Source of the DNA: Aureicoccus marinus
Lineage (GTDB): Bacteria > Bacteroidota > Bacteroidia > Flavobacteriales > Flavobacteriaceae
Direction: 5' to 3'
DNA: 64,000 nt
Assembly: GCF_002954325.1 (NCBI RefSeq)
Contig: NZ_MQVX01000001.1
Location: 1,677,205 to 1,741,204, forward strand
Part shown: piece by piece, positions 8,648 through 16,391 of the stretch
How the letters are laid out: each line of letters begins with the position of its first letter
How positions within the stretch are numbered: the first letter of the stretch is position 1
Translations under genes and position numbers: made by a program
Notes under the pieces: generated by a model
Databases searched by the model: none
Seen by the model: only the letters and a program-made list of their open reading frames with translations
Told to the model about the DNA's origin: nothing

Positions 8648-9471
8648 AGGGATTCCAAAAAACTTTCGAGCTCTCGGTGCTCCCGGAGCATTTGCCTTCC
8701 TTCCTTTGCACCGAGATAGGGAACTCCCTTTCGGTGATTTAGTCGGGCAATCTTGAGCATAAACCTCACGTGTCGGCGAATTTCTTTCCAGGCAAAGAAC
8801 AAGGAGTGTTTGGGATCGTAGATGTGCGTGGGTTCGCTGCCCGCACCGTTAATTTCAATAATTCGAAATTGACGACCTTCTTCAAAATCAGCCCAATTGT
8901 CGTACATAATGTCTAAGCGACCGTAGTAAAAGCCCTTTACCTGCAAACAAATCTCATTCAACCAGGCTTCCAAACCGGGAGTAATTCGATCCGAATAATC
9001 CAGAAATAAGGCTCCCCTAGTATGACTGCCCACGGCCAACAAAACCTTCTTCTCCTTGTCTGGTAGAATGGTCTCCAATTCGTTGATCGTAAGTTCTTCC
9101 TGCAATTTTGGCCATTGCAATAGGCAACGTGGACTCTGATGTATCAACTCTTTCAAACTAGATTGGCCATCACCAACAACACTCATAAATTCCTTTTGAA
9201 CAATCCCCGTGATACATCCACGCTCCTCTCCAGGCATGCGCACATAAAAGACCCCCACTTCATTCGGATAGCGAATCAACTCCTGCAGCAGGATTTCTTT
9301 GGGAACCTTAGCGCAATAGTCTTTTAAGTCTTCTAGAGAATGAATTTGGCTCACCCCTAATCCTTTTAAGCCCACATCCGGTTTTGCCATGCACGGAAAT
9401 TCAAGCCCTGCTTGCTTCATCAGATTCTTAAGTTGGCCTTCCTCCCGATCCTCCGCAGTAGAAATGAGCAC
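8644..9471 (-). CDS. ATP-grasp ligase-like protein, main C-terminal part (frameshifted gene)
   Basis: This frame carries the ATP-grasp domain: FPCMAKPDVGLKGLGV (nucleotide-binding lysine), ILLQELI and a C-terminal metal-binding region with YYGRLDIMYD and RIIEINGAGSEPTHIYDP. It looks like an amino-acid or peptide ligase related to D-Ala-D-Ala ligase, of unknown substrate. The frame continues upstream of the GTG at 9471 as YIPKTVLISTAED without a start codon, and joins the piece at 9420-9698 if one base is added near 9487-9490. The restored gene would span 8644-9698, about 351 residues. It is the last gene of the leftward array, and its stop overlaps the stop of the convergent gene at 8645-8647. 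Confidence 0.78.
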   Translation of the reverse strand: MLISTAEDREEGQLKNLMKQAGLEFPCMAKPDVGLKGLGVSQIHSLEDLKDYCAKVPKEILLQELIRYPNEVGVFYVRMPGEERGCITGIVQKEFMSVVGDGQSSLKELIHQSPRCLLQWPKLQEELTINELETILPDKEKKVLLAVGSHTRGALFLDYSDRITPGLEAWLNEICLQVKGFYYGRLDIMYDNWADFEEGRQFRIIEINGAGSEPTHIYDPKHSLFFAWKEIRRHVRFMLKIARLNHRKGVPYLGAKEGRQMLREHRELESFLESL

Positions 9472-9698
9472 AGTCTTTGGGATATAGCGTCCGGGATCAT
9501 CTTGTAGATCTCCATTTTGGACTCTAAGGTGAGTCCACCATAAGCCATGGCCGGATTAGAAGCACTGAAGAAAAACAGGGAACGCTCTTTGAGCGCATAC
9601 CAGAGCCATATCGGGAAAAGAGGGTAATACACCCAGGCATAAGACCAGTATTCCCAGTGGGTTAGTCGGTACCAACGCGCTTTCCAGGAAAGACTCAT
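9420..9698 (-). CDS. ATP-grasp ligase-like protein, N-terminal part (frameshifted gene)
   Basis: This piece starts at ATG 9698, overlapping the NRDE gene stop by four bases (ATGA), and encodes the N-terminal region of the ATP-grasp protein. Aromatic-rich residues (YWSYAWVYYPLFPIWLWY, about 17-34) could touch or enter the membrane. SNPAMAYGGLTLESKMEIYKMIPD (given here only as positions about 48-71) leads to the point where the frame is lost. After about residue 72 the reading (SQRLCSFLL and on) is unrelated to the family. Adding one C so that GAC-GCTAT reads GAC-CGC-TAT restores the family-like MIPDRYIPKTVLI. Confidence 0.7.
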   Translation of the reverse strand: MSLSWKARWYRLTHWEYWSYAWVYYPLFPIWLWYALKERSLFFFSASNPAMAYGGLTLESKMEIYKMIPDAISQRLCSFLLRRIGRKANLRI

Positions 9699-10387
9699 AC
9701 GCTCAATTGGGATTCTGGCTGCATCAGATCCTCATAGCGCATTTCTCCCTGATTAGATTCCAGGAGAACTTGGGTCACACTCACGGTCTTGACTCCATTA
9801 GCCCGATCGATCACCAGGCCATTCTCAGAATCGCCCTGCGGGGTAGCGTGAAAAGAAAAAACCTGATCGGAAGGTGGATTTGAATGCGTTTGCAGAAAGC
9901 TATCAAAACGCTCTTTTCTCCACGCCTGAACCTCCTGACTGTAGAGGGTAGCAGATGACCATATATGGGCCTCTTCCTTATTCAATTCCTTTGCATGCTT
10001 TTCTTGCCCATCCCAACGCATTTCATAAGCCCCCTGATCTCCCAAAATCAAGGTAAAGGGCTCAATGTTTTCCAGATTGAGTTCCTTCCAAAATGCAGCT
10101 GGTCGCATAGAACTTAAAATATCCAATAGGATCAGACCTCTACTCTTACGGTAAGGTCCCGTGTGCCGGTGATTCACAAAAGCCCCATTCAGGACCACGC
10201 CCCATTGACCTACTCTATTAAAGGCAATCCAACTGCCTCCTCCCTGGGGGTCTTTCGGGAAATAGAGCTCTGTACCTTGATAATCGTGCCACTCAGGGGA
10301 TGCTGCGCGACGGCGCTTCCTGTGTTCATCCCGGGTAGAAGTGACCAAGGTGCTGTCTCCCTTAAAAAAGAGGCTTACTGTGCACAT
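9695..10387 (-). CDS. NRDE (TANGO2-like) family protein
   Basis: A 230-residue protein beginning MCTVSLFFKGD, with Cys2 exposed after Met removal, and STRDEHRKRRRA at about 16-27, the position of the Asn-Arg-Asp-Glu signature that names the family (here Thr-Arg-Asp-Glu). GGGSWIAFNRVGQWGVVLNG (about 49-68) is also characteristic. The family has an Ntn-hydrolase-like fold. Eukaryotic TANGO2 is linked to lipid or haem metabolism; the bacterial role is not established. It overlaps DinB by 13 bases and the ATP-grasp gene by four, so translation is coupled along the array. Confidence 0.85.
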   Translation of the reverse strand: MCTVSLFFKGDSTLVTSTRDEHRKRRRAASPEWHDYQGTELYFPKDPQGGGSWIAFNRVGQWGVVLNGAFVNHRHTGPYRKSRGLILLDILSSMRPAAFWKELNLENIEPFTLILGDQGAYEMRWDGQEKHAKELNKEEAHIWSSATLYSQEVQAWRKERFDSFLQTHSNPPSDQVFSFHATPQGDSENGLVIDRANGVKTVSVTQVLLESNQGEMRYEDLMQPESQLSV

Positions 10388-10860
10388 GATTTTCGGAAAG
10401 CAAGAGTTGAAGGCGCTACCCCAAATTCAGTAGGCACATCCAAATGCGTCATAGGAATTAAGGCCACTTTAATCAGGGCATGGTGATGTATTGCGTGTTC
10501 CAGGTTATACAAAACCTCCCTTTTGTAGTTTGTTTCTATGGTATAAGAGCTGGACTCATCCTGAAGGACCAATTTCATGGCCTTATTGGGTTTCTCCAGT
10601 CTTGACTGAATATCCTTGAGGGATTCAATAGCGAAATCGACATCGGTTTCAATTCGAATATCCCGTTTTCGATTATCGTAGCAAAGGGCTGACTGTTCAT
10701 AGCCATTTAGCAGGCACTGGTAGAGTTCAATGATGTGGCGAGTGTGCTGACCAATACTGGCTCGAGCCAATAATTCATGCGATTTCGTGTACTCCTCGGT
10801 CTCCAACTGACCAAGTACGCCACAAAATAAGTGAAGAGTATTTATGGAAGCTTGAAGCAT
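10375..10860 (-). CDS. DinB-superfamily protein
   Basis: A 161-residue four-helix-bundle protein. Three His that could form the metal site are visible: IGQHTRHIIELY (about 37-48) and LEHAIHHHALIKVAL (about 119-133). Family members include damage-induced DinB/YfiT and thiol S-transferases that use bacillithiol or mycothiol. Because ypdA lies 2.5 kb away, a thiol-transferase role is possible, but there is no direct evidence. It begins 10 bases after LysE and overlaps the NRDE gene. Confidence 0.8.
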   Translation of the reverse strand: MLQASINTLHLFCGVLGQLETEEYTKSHELLARASIGQHTRHIIELYQCLLNGYEQSALCYDNRKRDIRIETDVDFAIESLKDIQSRLEKPNKAMKLVLQDESSSYTIETNYKREVLYNLEHAIHHHALIKVALIPMTHLDVPTEFGVAPSTLAFRKSCAQ

Positions 10861-10869
10861 CTGTCTGCT

Positions 10870-11487
10870 TTATTTGTTAGGTTGAAATCGGTTTTTAAGT
10901 GCAAGAAACACAAAATATAAGGCAAAGGCCAAATACAATAGGCCCAAAATTAGTTCAATTGTCCCTTGATAATCACCAGGGGTCTTTTGGGACCATTCTC
11001 CGAGGAGAATAAAAATCCAAAGGGCAGCGATTGTTCCTCCGCCTATACCTGTAAGATAGAAGACAAATCCGGATTGACCTATCCCAAACCAGCCCTTCTC
11101 CTGATAGGCCTTATTCCAGGCCATCCAGAACGGAAATTGAAGTGGATTTAAACTACTCATCAATAACCCGAGTAAGAAGGCGGATTTAAATTCCGGCAAC
11201 TGGAAATTAGAAACACTTTGCGGACTGGTATTCAGTAAATGAGTCATACTTAAATACAGCAAGAGCAATGCTCCTAACGGAAAAATCCACTTTTTTGCCC
11301 GAGGGGTTAACGCCCACTTTTTGGCCCCCCAATACATCAGGGTCACCACAATCAATTCAATCAGGACCACCGCGACCGAAAACCATAGGGCTTCTGACTT
11401 TCCTCGCCTTAAAGCCAACTGAAAGGCAGTGACATTCAAGGTTCCCAATGGAATAGCTCCGATAAAGCTGGTGAGAATACCCGCCAA
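10870..11487 (-). CDS. LysE-family exporter
   Basis: An inner-membrane protein of about 205 residues with roughly six hydrophobic helices. The opening SFIGAIPLGTLNVTAFQLAL (about 7-26) and SSLNPLQFPFWMAWNKAY (about 111-128) fit the LysE/RhtB amino-acid exporter superfamily. Substrate cannot be predicted. The start is awkward: the frame has no ATG before the conserved region, and TTG 11487 is the best available. An ATG at 11512 lies in another frame, so the true start may be hidden by an indel. It is 66 bases after the YHS gene and in the same leftward array. Confidence 0.78.
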   Translation of the reverse strand: MAGILTSFIGAIPLGTLNVTAFQLALRRGKSEALWFSVAVVLIELIVVTLMYWGAKKWALTPRAKKWIFPLGALLLLYLSMTHLLNTSPQSVSNFQLPEFKSAFLLGLLMSSLNPLQFPFWMAWNKAYQEKGWFGIGQSGFVFYLTGIGGGTIAALWIFILLGEWSQKTPGDYQGTIELILGLLYLAFALYFVFLALKNRFQPNK

Positions 11488-11553
11488 AAATATCCTGCTT
11501 AGACTCCACCATTTTGCTGTTCCCCCTATTTCTGCCGGCTGTTCGATTTACGG

Positions 11554-12057
11554 TTATTTCAAATGTGATTTCCAGTTCTTATCGGCTTGGCCGACCAACT
11601 TTTCTGGTCCTTCTTCCAGCCAAGACTCTAAGGTATTGTTTATCCATTTGTTGTAAAACAAATACAGCTTTCCATTTCGAATTTCAAAGGTTTCCGGATT
11701 CACGGGTACCTTGTTCCCTTTCACGGCCATAGCGTAAGCACAATAACCACCGTACTGAGGCAGGAATTTATCCGGATTGGTCTTGAAGGCATCTCGTTGT
11801 TCAGCGCTTGTAAACTGGTAGGTATTCCCTTCCCATTTTACGGTATAATCAGATGTTCCCTTCTGTGCTTTCCCATTGAAATAAGAGACAACATCGTAGC
11901 CTTGTACAGCTAAACCTCTTTTGGTATTGACCGGACCTTTTTGTGCTTGCAGGCCATGGGTTCCCAGTCCAAATAGAAGACTCAAGAAGAAATATAATGC
12001 TCTATTCTGTTTCGTAAATACTTGCGCGATCATTGACTTTTTCAATTTTTTTGACAT
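11554..12057 (-). CDS. Exported YHS-domain protein
   Basis: The N-terminus has a signal peptide ending near GLQAQ (about residue 39 from ATG 12057). A second in-frame ATG at 12033 gives the same signal with a shorter basic end and less overlap with the upstream gene, so it may be the start. The YHS core follows: AVQGYDVVSYFNGKAQKG, TYQFTSAEQRDAFKTNPDKF, YGGYCAYAMA (single Cys) and a C-terminal WLEEGPEKLVGQAD helix. YHS domains often accompany metal-handling or redox proteins, and this one probably acts in the periplasm. It overlaps the stop of the preceding Cys-rich protein, so it belongs with the Rieske redox block. Confidence 0.85.
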   Translation of the reverse strand: MSKKLKKSMIAQVFTKQNRALYFFLSLLFGLGTHGLQAQKGPVNTKRGLAVQGYDVVSYFNGKAQKGTSDYTVKWEGNTYQFTSAEQRDAFKTNPDKFLPQYGGYCAYAMAVKGNKVPVNPETFEIRNGKLYLFYNKWINNTLESWLEEGPEKLVGQADKNWKSHLK

Positions 12058-12574
12058 CCAGGGCCAGGTAGGACCATCCCCCCTTTTGGCTTACGTTACC
12101 CTCCACTTTGGAGGCCTGCCCTATATAGGGTAGTAAGTCTTTATGAATGGCATTTCCTTTCAGGTCAGTGATCAAAAAATATTCTTCGTCTCCAGAATCG
12201 GTGCGATTAAGCCAAACAGGGGGAATGCCCCCCGCAATACAAAGAGAAGCACAACTCCGGTGAATTTTTCCAAAGCCTGGCTTCATGACACCAAAAAAGC
12301 ATTTGGGGTCAATGATTTCTCCTTCCAACTCTGTCTTGACGGCTTCGGATGGATAGAGCTCTTCTTCTGCTCCTTCATTATCGAGAAGGTCGATTTGCTG
12401 CTCATCTGTAATCTGCAACAAGCTCTTGCCATTATAGTACAACAGGTTTCCTTCAATCCTCATGAATTGTCCATTGAGATTGGGCTTCCTTTCTTTGGCT
12501 TTGGACAAATAAGGAAGAGCCCCCGACTTTCCGAATCCCAATAAAACAATGTCCTTATACTGTTCTGGCCCCAA
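12002..12574 (-). CDS. Membrane-anchored Cys-rich protein, C-terminal part (frameshifted gene)
   Basis: This frame carries the conserved body of a protein family I know only as uncharacterised. Motifs: YKDIVLLGFGKSGALPYLSK, GEIIDPKCFFGVMKPGFG, then HRSCASLCIAGGIPPVWL. Three to four Cys and a His could bind metal or haem or form disulphides. The N-terminal part is in another frame (12460-12702, continuing to ATG 12806). Reading resumes here if one G is added at plus 12580-12582, giving PLLRVELGPEQYKDI. The restored gene, 12002-12806, would encode about 268 residues with one N-terminal membrane helix. It sits between the Rieske-cytochrome gene and the YHS gene, which suggests a role in the same electron-transfer assembly. 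Confidence 0.7.
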   Translation of the reverse strand: MGPEQYKDIVLLGFGKSGALPYLSKAKERKPNLNGQFMRIEGNLLYYNGKSLLQITDEQQIDLLDNEGAEEELYPSEAVKTELEGEIIDPKCFFGVMKPGFGKIHRSCASLCIAGGIPPVWLNRTDSGDEEYFLITDLKGNAIHKDLLPYIGQASKVEGNVSQKGGWSYLALDVKKIEKVNDRASIYETE

Positions 12575-12702
12575 CTCAACCGAAGCAAGGGATAAGGCTT
12601 TTCATAGTAGGTGCCTTCGACAGAAGTGGTACTGTCAAAATCGAATCGGCTGTTGGAAGCGGGTTGCTGATACAGAGCAAAAACCCCGGCAACCAGCATC
12701 AC
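12460..12702 (-). CDS. Membrane-anchored Cys-rich protein, N-terminal part (frameshifted gene)
   Basis: The genuine part of this frame is MMLVAGVFALYQQPASNS and on to TTSVEGTYYEKPYPLL (about 1-41): the end of a membrane helix and the start of the soluble domain. The true N-terminus lies further up, from ATG 12806 (MKENKKEEFYVGYINQMG), in yet another frame. It joins here if the A7 run at 12715-12721 is read as A8 (T8 in the gene), giving RLFVFFAVLAVMLVAG as one helix. After about residue 42 this frame is spurious and the C-terminal piece takes over. The gene therefore has two separate one-base losses. Confidence 0.65.
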   Translation of the reverse strand: MMLVAGVFALYQQPASNSRFDFDSTTSVEGTYYEKPYPLLRLSWGQNSIRTLFYWDSESRGLFLICPKPKKGSPISMDNS

Positions 12703-12809
12703 GGCCAGTACGGCAAAAAAACAAAGAGGCGAACCGTTCTCTTGGTTTTACTTCCCATCTGATTGATGTACCCCACATAGAATTCTTCTTTCTTATTCTC
12801 TTTCATAGC

Positions 12810-13319
12810 TTATGGAATTGGCAGGGGATCAACAGCGGTTCCCTCAGCAAGTGGCTCGGGATGAATATAGACGCTGCCGTCAATCATTTTAAGTTGATAG
12901 GTATGCAGTTTCTCTGTAAAAGGAGGAGGCGATTGTCCATTACCCGGCAGGTATTGATAACCGTGCCATGGACAGGTTATACAACCATCAATGATCTTTC
13001 CTTCCCCCAAAGGACCCCCTTGGTGCTTACAGTAGTTGTGCACGGCAGAAAGACCACCATCATGGCGAAAAACGGCAATACGCTCCTCGTTGACCGTAAA
13101 AATTTTTGCGCGGTCAGCTTCAATTTCTTCCGGTTTACATAAACGCTGCCATCCTTCCTCGTTCCAGCGCGACTTCGCTCGATCAATCCGTCCCTCCTTC
13201 ACCGCGGCACTGACATGAGTCAAGGCGATTAGTAGGAATCCAAATACCAGGGCTGCCGTGGTGAGCAATTGCCCTTCCTGCTGAAAAGCACCCAGCACCA
13301 CATGCAAAACAATCAGCAT
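12810..13319 (-). CDS. Rieske-ferric reductase-like membrane fusion, C-terminal part with Rieske domain (frameshifted gene)
   Basis: The piece begins with the last two membrane helices of the cytochrome part (LIVLHVVLGAF, LVFGFLLIALTHVSAA) and continues into a cytosolic or periplasmic Rieske [2Fe-2S] domain. Ligand motifs are CKHQGGPLGEG and CPWHGYQYLPGNG (Cys-x-His and Cys-x2-His, about 97-130 of this piece). The upstream 13183-13842 frame provides the first helices; the frames meet at 13312-13322 and differ by +1. The restored protein spans 12810-13842, about 343 residues, and would pass electrons between the iron-sulphur cluster and haem in the membrane. The preceding and following genes are within four bases. 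Confidence 0.78.
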   Translation of the reverse strand: MLIVLHVVLGAFQQEGQLLTTAALVFGFLLIALTHVSAAVKEGRIDRAKSRWNEEGWQRLCKPEEIEADRAKIFTVNEERIAVFRHDGGLSAVHNYCKHQGGPLGEGKIIDGCITCPWHGYQYLPGNGQSPPPFTEKLHTYQLKMIDGSVYIHPEPLAEGTAVDPLPIP

Positions 13320-13842
13320 AGGCCAAATAAACTCCCATATGCAAGGCCTTCCAAACTCGAGGAGACAGGTTCTTCAAGAAGAAATCATGACTCGTCGAAG
13401 CCATCACAAAAAGGATAATCAAGGCGTAAAAACCCAATACCTGGAAAGGGAACTGCAGCAAACTTCCGTAATCCTGATTGGAAGTAAACAGCGCCCAAAT
13501 AGGATTGATTTCACTGAGGGCATGAAACTGAAAGAGAGACAACCCCCCATGTAAAAAAGCCGCCAGAAACATACTGACCCCTAAATGGCGGCGATTATAA
13601 AGCAAAGGCAGGTAGCGGCTGTTCAAACGACTCAGAGGTCCAATCAGTAAAATCACGTGCAGGGTCAATAGAGCCAGAGTTCCAAAGGCTCGAATCATGA
13701 CCGTTTCGGCAGTCATTTCTGGATTTAAACCAAACGATAGGCCAAAAAACAGGAGCAGATACAAAACCATACTCAGGGCGATCCACCGGTCGTACCTCTT
13801 CTTCTGTTTATTCCAAATAATATAGGTGTAATCTAAACTCAT
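13183..13842 (-). CDS. Rieske-ferric reductase-like membrane fusion, N-terminal haem-binding membrane part (frameshifted gene)
   Basis: Residues 1-175 hold about five hydrophobic helices of the ferric-reductase-like transmembrane type (as in MsrQ and NOX/FRE proteins). Candidate haem ligands are His in LLTLHVILLIGPL, YNRRHLGVSMFLAAFLHGG and RVWKALHMGVYLAYA. After YLAYA (about residue 174) the frame turns into Cys-rich nonsense (DCFACGAGCF). In the other frame the sequence continues LIVLHVVLGAF, the next expected helix with its His. This is therefore one gene with a frame error, not two. Start ATG 13842 lies two bases after the preceding small membrane gene. Confidence 0.75.
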   Translation of the reverse strand: MSLDYTYIIWNKQKKRYDRWIALSMVLYLLLFFGLSFGLNPEMTAETVMIRAFGTLALLTLHVILLIGPLSRLNSRYLPLLYNRRHLGVSMFLAAFLHGGLSLFQFHALSEINPIWALFTSNQDYGSLLQFPFQVLGFYALIILFVMASTSHDFFLKNLSPRVWKALHMGVYLAYADCFACGAGCFSAGRAIAHHGSPGIWIPTNRLDSCQCRGEGGTD

Positions 13843-13844
13843 CG

Positions 13845-14228
13845 CTACTTCAATTCTAGGGTGTACAGTTCATTCTCTTTGATCAAATCCACCAAGCGTA
13901 CCCGTTGCGGCTTTTGATCCAGATCAAAAGAATAGCTCCCGGTGCCCTCCAATTGACCGATCAGTTGTTCTTCTTCCTCCTGATCCGAAAGGACCAGTAC
14001 CCCCGTTGCTGCACTGGCCAGCGGACTATGGACCTGAATGTGCAAAAGACTGTCGTAGTGAACCTGTACGGGTATTTTTTGCTGACCTTCTTCCACTTCA
14101 GACAAAACAGGTGGAGTCAGCGAATCGGCTGGGATAACAGGGGTGAGTGCCCAAAACAGGAAGAGTGGAATCACCAAAAATAAGATTCCCCATATCCGTC
14201 CATGGGCCTTGCGTTGCGCTCTATTCAT
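13845..14228 (-). CDS. Small membrane-anchored protein of unknown function
   Basis: About 127 residues from ATG 14228 (MNRAQRKAHGRIWG), which overlaps the stop of the 72-residue gene by eight bases; a longer reading from 14249 is less likely. One membrane helix (ILFLVIPLFLFWALTPV, about 15-31) is followed by an extracytoplasmic domain of about 90 residues rich in Val, Glu and Gln, with no Cys. The predicted beta-rich tail (VQVHYDSLLHIQVHSP, ATGVLVLSDQ) resembles an immunoglobulin-like or carboxypeptidase-regulatory fold, but this is guesswork. Its place between the Rieske-ThDP and Rieske-cytochrome genes suggests an accessory or assembly factor. Confidence 0.72.
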   Translation of the reverse strand: MNRAQRKAHGRIWGILFLVIPLFLFWALTPVIPADSLTPPVLSEVEEGQQKIPVQVHYDSLLHIQVHSPLASAATGVLVLSDQEEEEQLIGQLEGTGSYSFDLDQKPQRVRLVDLIKENELYTLELK

Positions 14229-14439
14229 GAGTGTTCTTTTTAAAGGCATTTCTGAGTAAAAAAGGCCAAGTAGCTACTGTTCCCGGAAAGAGAAGCAGCC
14301 TGACCCCTTTGGGTGTCGTCTTCATGTAAGGATCTACTTTTGAAGCACCTCCCAACAAGAAAAAGAGACCAAAAAGAAGGCCAATTCCAAAGTAAATGCC
14401 CAAGGCGCCAATCAAAGCGCTGAGTATCGTTTGTATCAT
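14221..14439 (-). CDS. Small membrane protein (72 residues) of unknown function
   Basis: The first 30 residues form a Gly-rich hydrophobic stretch (IGALGIYFGIGLLFGLFFLLGG, stated as about 10-31), probably one or two helices. A second, weaker hydrophobic segment (LLLFPGTVATWPFLL, about 49-63) follows. It starts one base after the Rieske-ThDP stop and overlaps the next gene by eight bases, which supports it being translated. A structural subunit or quinone-site partner of the neighbouring redox proteins is possible; the sequence alone does not show it. Confidence 0.7.
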   Translation of the reverse strand: MIQTILSALIGALGIYFGIGLLFGLFFLLGGASKVDPYMKTTPKGVRLLLFPGTVATWPFLLRNAFKKNTHE

Positions 14440-14440
14440 C

Positions 14441-16387
14441 TTAAATCAATTCAACATCAGTTAGTACTTCCAGAAGCCCTGGCCCTTGTTGAGTAAAGAG
14501 TTCCTCCATACCCGCTTCCATTTCTGCTTGTGTTTTGGCCTGCTTTCCCCAAGCTCCTGCTGAACGTGCAAAAGCCGCAAAATCCGGATTGGTCAGGGAG
14601 GTTTGCCAGACATCAAATTCTCCCGCACGTTGTTCCTTAGAGATCTTTCCGAGCTCGTGGTTATTCAACACAATCAATTTGACCGGCATCCCGTATTTCA
14701 CCAGGGTGGTGATCTCCGCCAGGTATTGACACAGGCCACCATCTCCTGCAACCGCTACAACAGGACGGGAATCCCCAACCGCTGCCCAGGCTCCCATGGC
14801 CGCTGGCAGCGCAAATCCTATGGAGCCCAAATAGCCGGACATCAAAAAGTCATGCGCCTTGGATTCAAAATAACGCCCGAAGGAATAGGCATTGTTCCCA
14901 ACATCAACACACATCACAGCATTCTCCGGAGTGAGTTTATTCATGCACTCAAAAAGGGCGATAGAACTCAAGCCTTTTTCGCTGGTCTCGGTCAAGCGGG
15001 TGGTTTTTTCATCTCTCCAAATTCTCCAGCGTTCCGCGATTTCGTATCGCTGATCAATGGTGTTCGCCACAGGCCCTACTCCTTCTTTAAAGAGTTCAAG
15101 ACTCCGGGCGATGTCACCGTATACGGCGACTTCCACTGGATGGAATTTACTCAACGCCAGCGGGTCAAAATCCACCTGAATGATGGGCTTTTTTGGAGTT
15201 ATCCCGGTGTGGTTAGAAAAAGAGGCGCCAAAGACAATCAACAAATCACTCTCGTTCATAAACCAGGAAGCAATCGGCGTCCCGGACCGACCTAAAACTC
15301 CGCCGCCCAGCGGGTGATGATCCGATATTAAGCCTTTTCCTTTGAAGGTGGTCACCACCGTAGCATTCAAAAATTGCGCGAAGGCGATGATGGCCTCTTT
15401 GTGTTTGCGGGCACCGTGCCCCATGATGATGACCGGACGCTTCGCCTGAGAGATCAAGCCAACGGCTTCCTCAACTGCTTCTTTCGGTGGTGCAATGTCT
15501 AAGGCCGTAATCCGTTTCTCAGGACCTTGGGCTTTTGCCCTAGCCGGTACTTCAACTTCTTGCACCTCATCAGGGAAGGTCAAATGACTCACGTTGCGCA
15601 TGAGTAAGGCGTGCTTCACGGCCAAACTCATCAATTCAGCGTGCTTACTATCTCTTTGAACCCGGTGATTAAACTCCGCCACATTGGCAAAGGCTTGCAC
15701 CAAATCCACTTCCTGAAAGTTTCCGGTTCCGACAACTTGAGTTGCGACCTGTCCGGTCAATGCCAAAATAGGGGCCCGATCAACCCGGGCATCCCAGAGA
15801 CCAGTGTACATATTGGTGGCTCCAGGTCCGGCGATAGAAAAACAAGCCGCAGGCTTCCCGGTAAGTTTACCGTAAGCAGAGGCGGCAAAGGAGGCAGTTC
15901 CCTCGTGTCGAATTCCAAAATAACGAAGTTTTCCTTCTTGTTCTTTGCGTTTCATTGCATCGGCAAAGCCCAAATTGGAGTGCCCCACCATCCCGAAAAC
16001 ACGGTCTACTCCCCAATTAATCATGGTTTCGACCATTACATCCGAAACAGTTGGTCGATGTTCCGGTTCTGGATCCAGACCGACAAAAATGGCCCCGTCT
16101 TCTTCCTTGACTTCGTAGGTAGGCACACCATCGTCATAACCTCCCGGAGGCAGTCCAGTACAAGGATGAAAGTCCCATCCATGCCAAGGGCACCGAAGCA
16201 TCCCTTTTTCGATTGAGCCCTCCCCCAGGGGTCCTCCCTGGTGCGGACAGCGGTTATCCAAAGCAGAAAACTTGCCCTCAAAATGAGTGAGGCATATTCC
16301 TTTGTGACCAGCGGTAACCGATTTAACTCTTCCTTCGGGCAGTCGGTCTTTGTTGTCTAGTACTCGGTACCATATTTTTTCACTCAT
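14441..16387 (-). CDS. Rieske domain fused to a ThDP-dependent pyruvate oxidase/acetolactate synthase-like enzyme
   Basis: Residues 1-107 are a Rieske [2Fe-2S] domain with CPHQGGPLGEG and CPWHGWDFHPCTG ligands. Residues from about 113 form a complete three-domain ThDP enzyme: the N-terminal pyrimidine-binding domain with the catalytic Glu in IRHEGTASFAASAYGKLTGK, a central domain (PVIIMGHGARKH), and a C-terminal pyrophosphate-binding domain with GDGGLCQYL ending at NN in LIVLNNHELGK. The group is closest to pyruvate oxidase/acetolactate synthase. The fused cluster could carry electrons away from a ThDP-bound intermediate, as in pyruvate:quinone oxidoreductases, but the substrate is unknown. 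The gene is intact at 648 residues, with neighbours 1 and 4 bases away. Confidence 0.88.
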   Translation of the reverse strand: MSEKIWYRVLDNKDRLPEGRVKSVTAGHKGICLTHFEGKFSALDNRCPHQGGPLGEGSIEKGMLRCPWHGWDFHPCTGLPPGGYDDGVPTYEVKEEDGAIFVGLDPEPEHRPTVSDVMVETMINWGVDRVFGMVGHSNLGFADAMKRKEQEGKLRYFGIRHEGTASFAASAYGKLTGKPAACFSIAGPGATNMYTGLWDARVDRAPILALTGQVATQVVGTGNFQEVDLVQAFANVAEFNHRVQRDSKHAELMSLAVKHALLMRNVSHLTFPDEVQEVEVPARAKAQGPEKRITALDIAPPKEAVEEAVGLISQAKRPVIIMGHGARKHKEAIIAFAQFLNATVVTTFKGKGLISDHHPLGGGVLGRSGTPIASWFMNESDLLIVFGASFSNHTGITPKKPIIQVDFDPLALSKFHPVEVAVYGDIARSLELFKEGVGPVANTIDQRYEIAERWRIWRDEKTTRLTETSEKGLSSIALFECMNKLTPENAVMCVDVGNNAYSFGRYFESKAHDFLMSGYLGSIGFALPAAMGAWAAVGDSRPVVAVAGDGGLCQYLAEITTLVKYGMPVKLIVLNNHELGKISKEQRAGEFDVWQTSLTNPDFAAFARSAGAWGKQAKTQAEMEAGMEELFTQQGPGLLEVLTDVELI

Positions 16388-16391
16388 CTCT

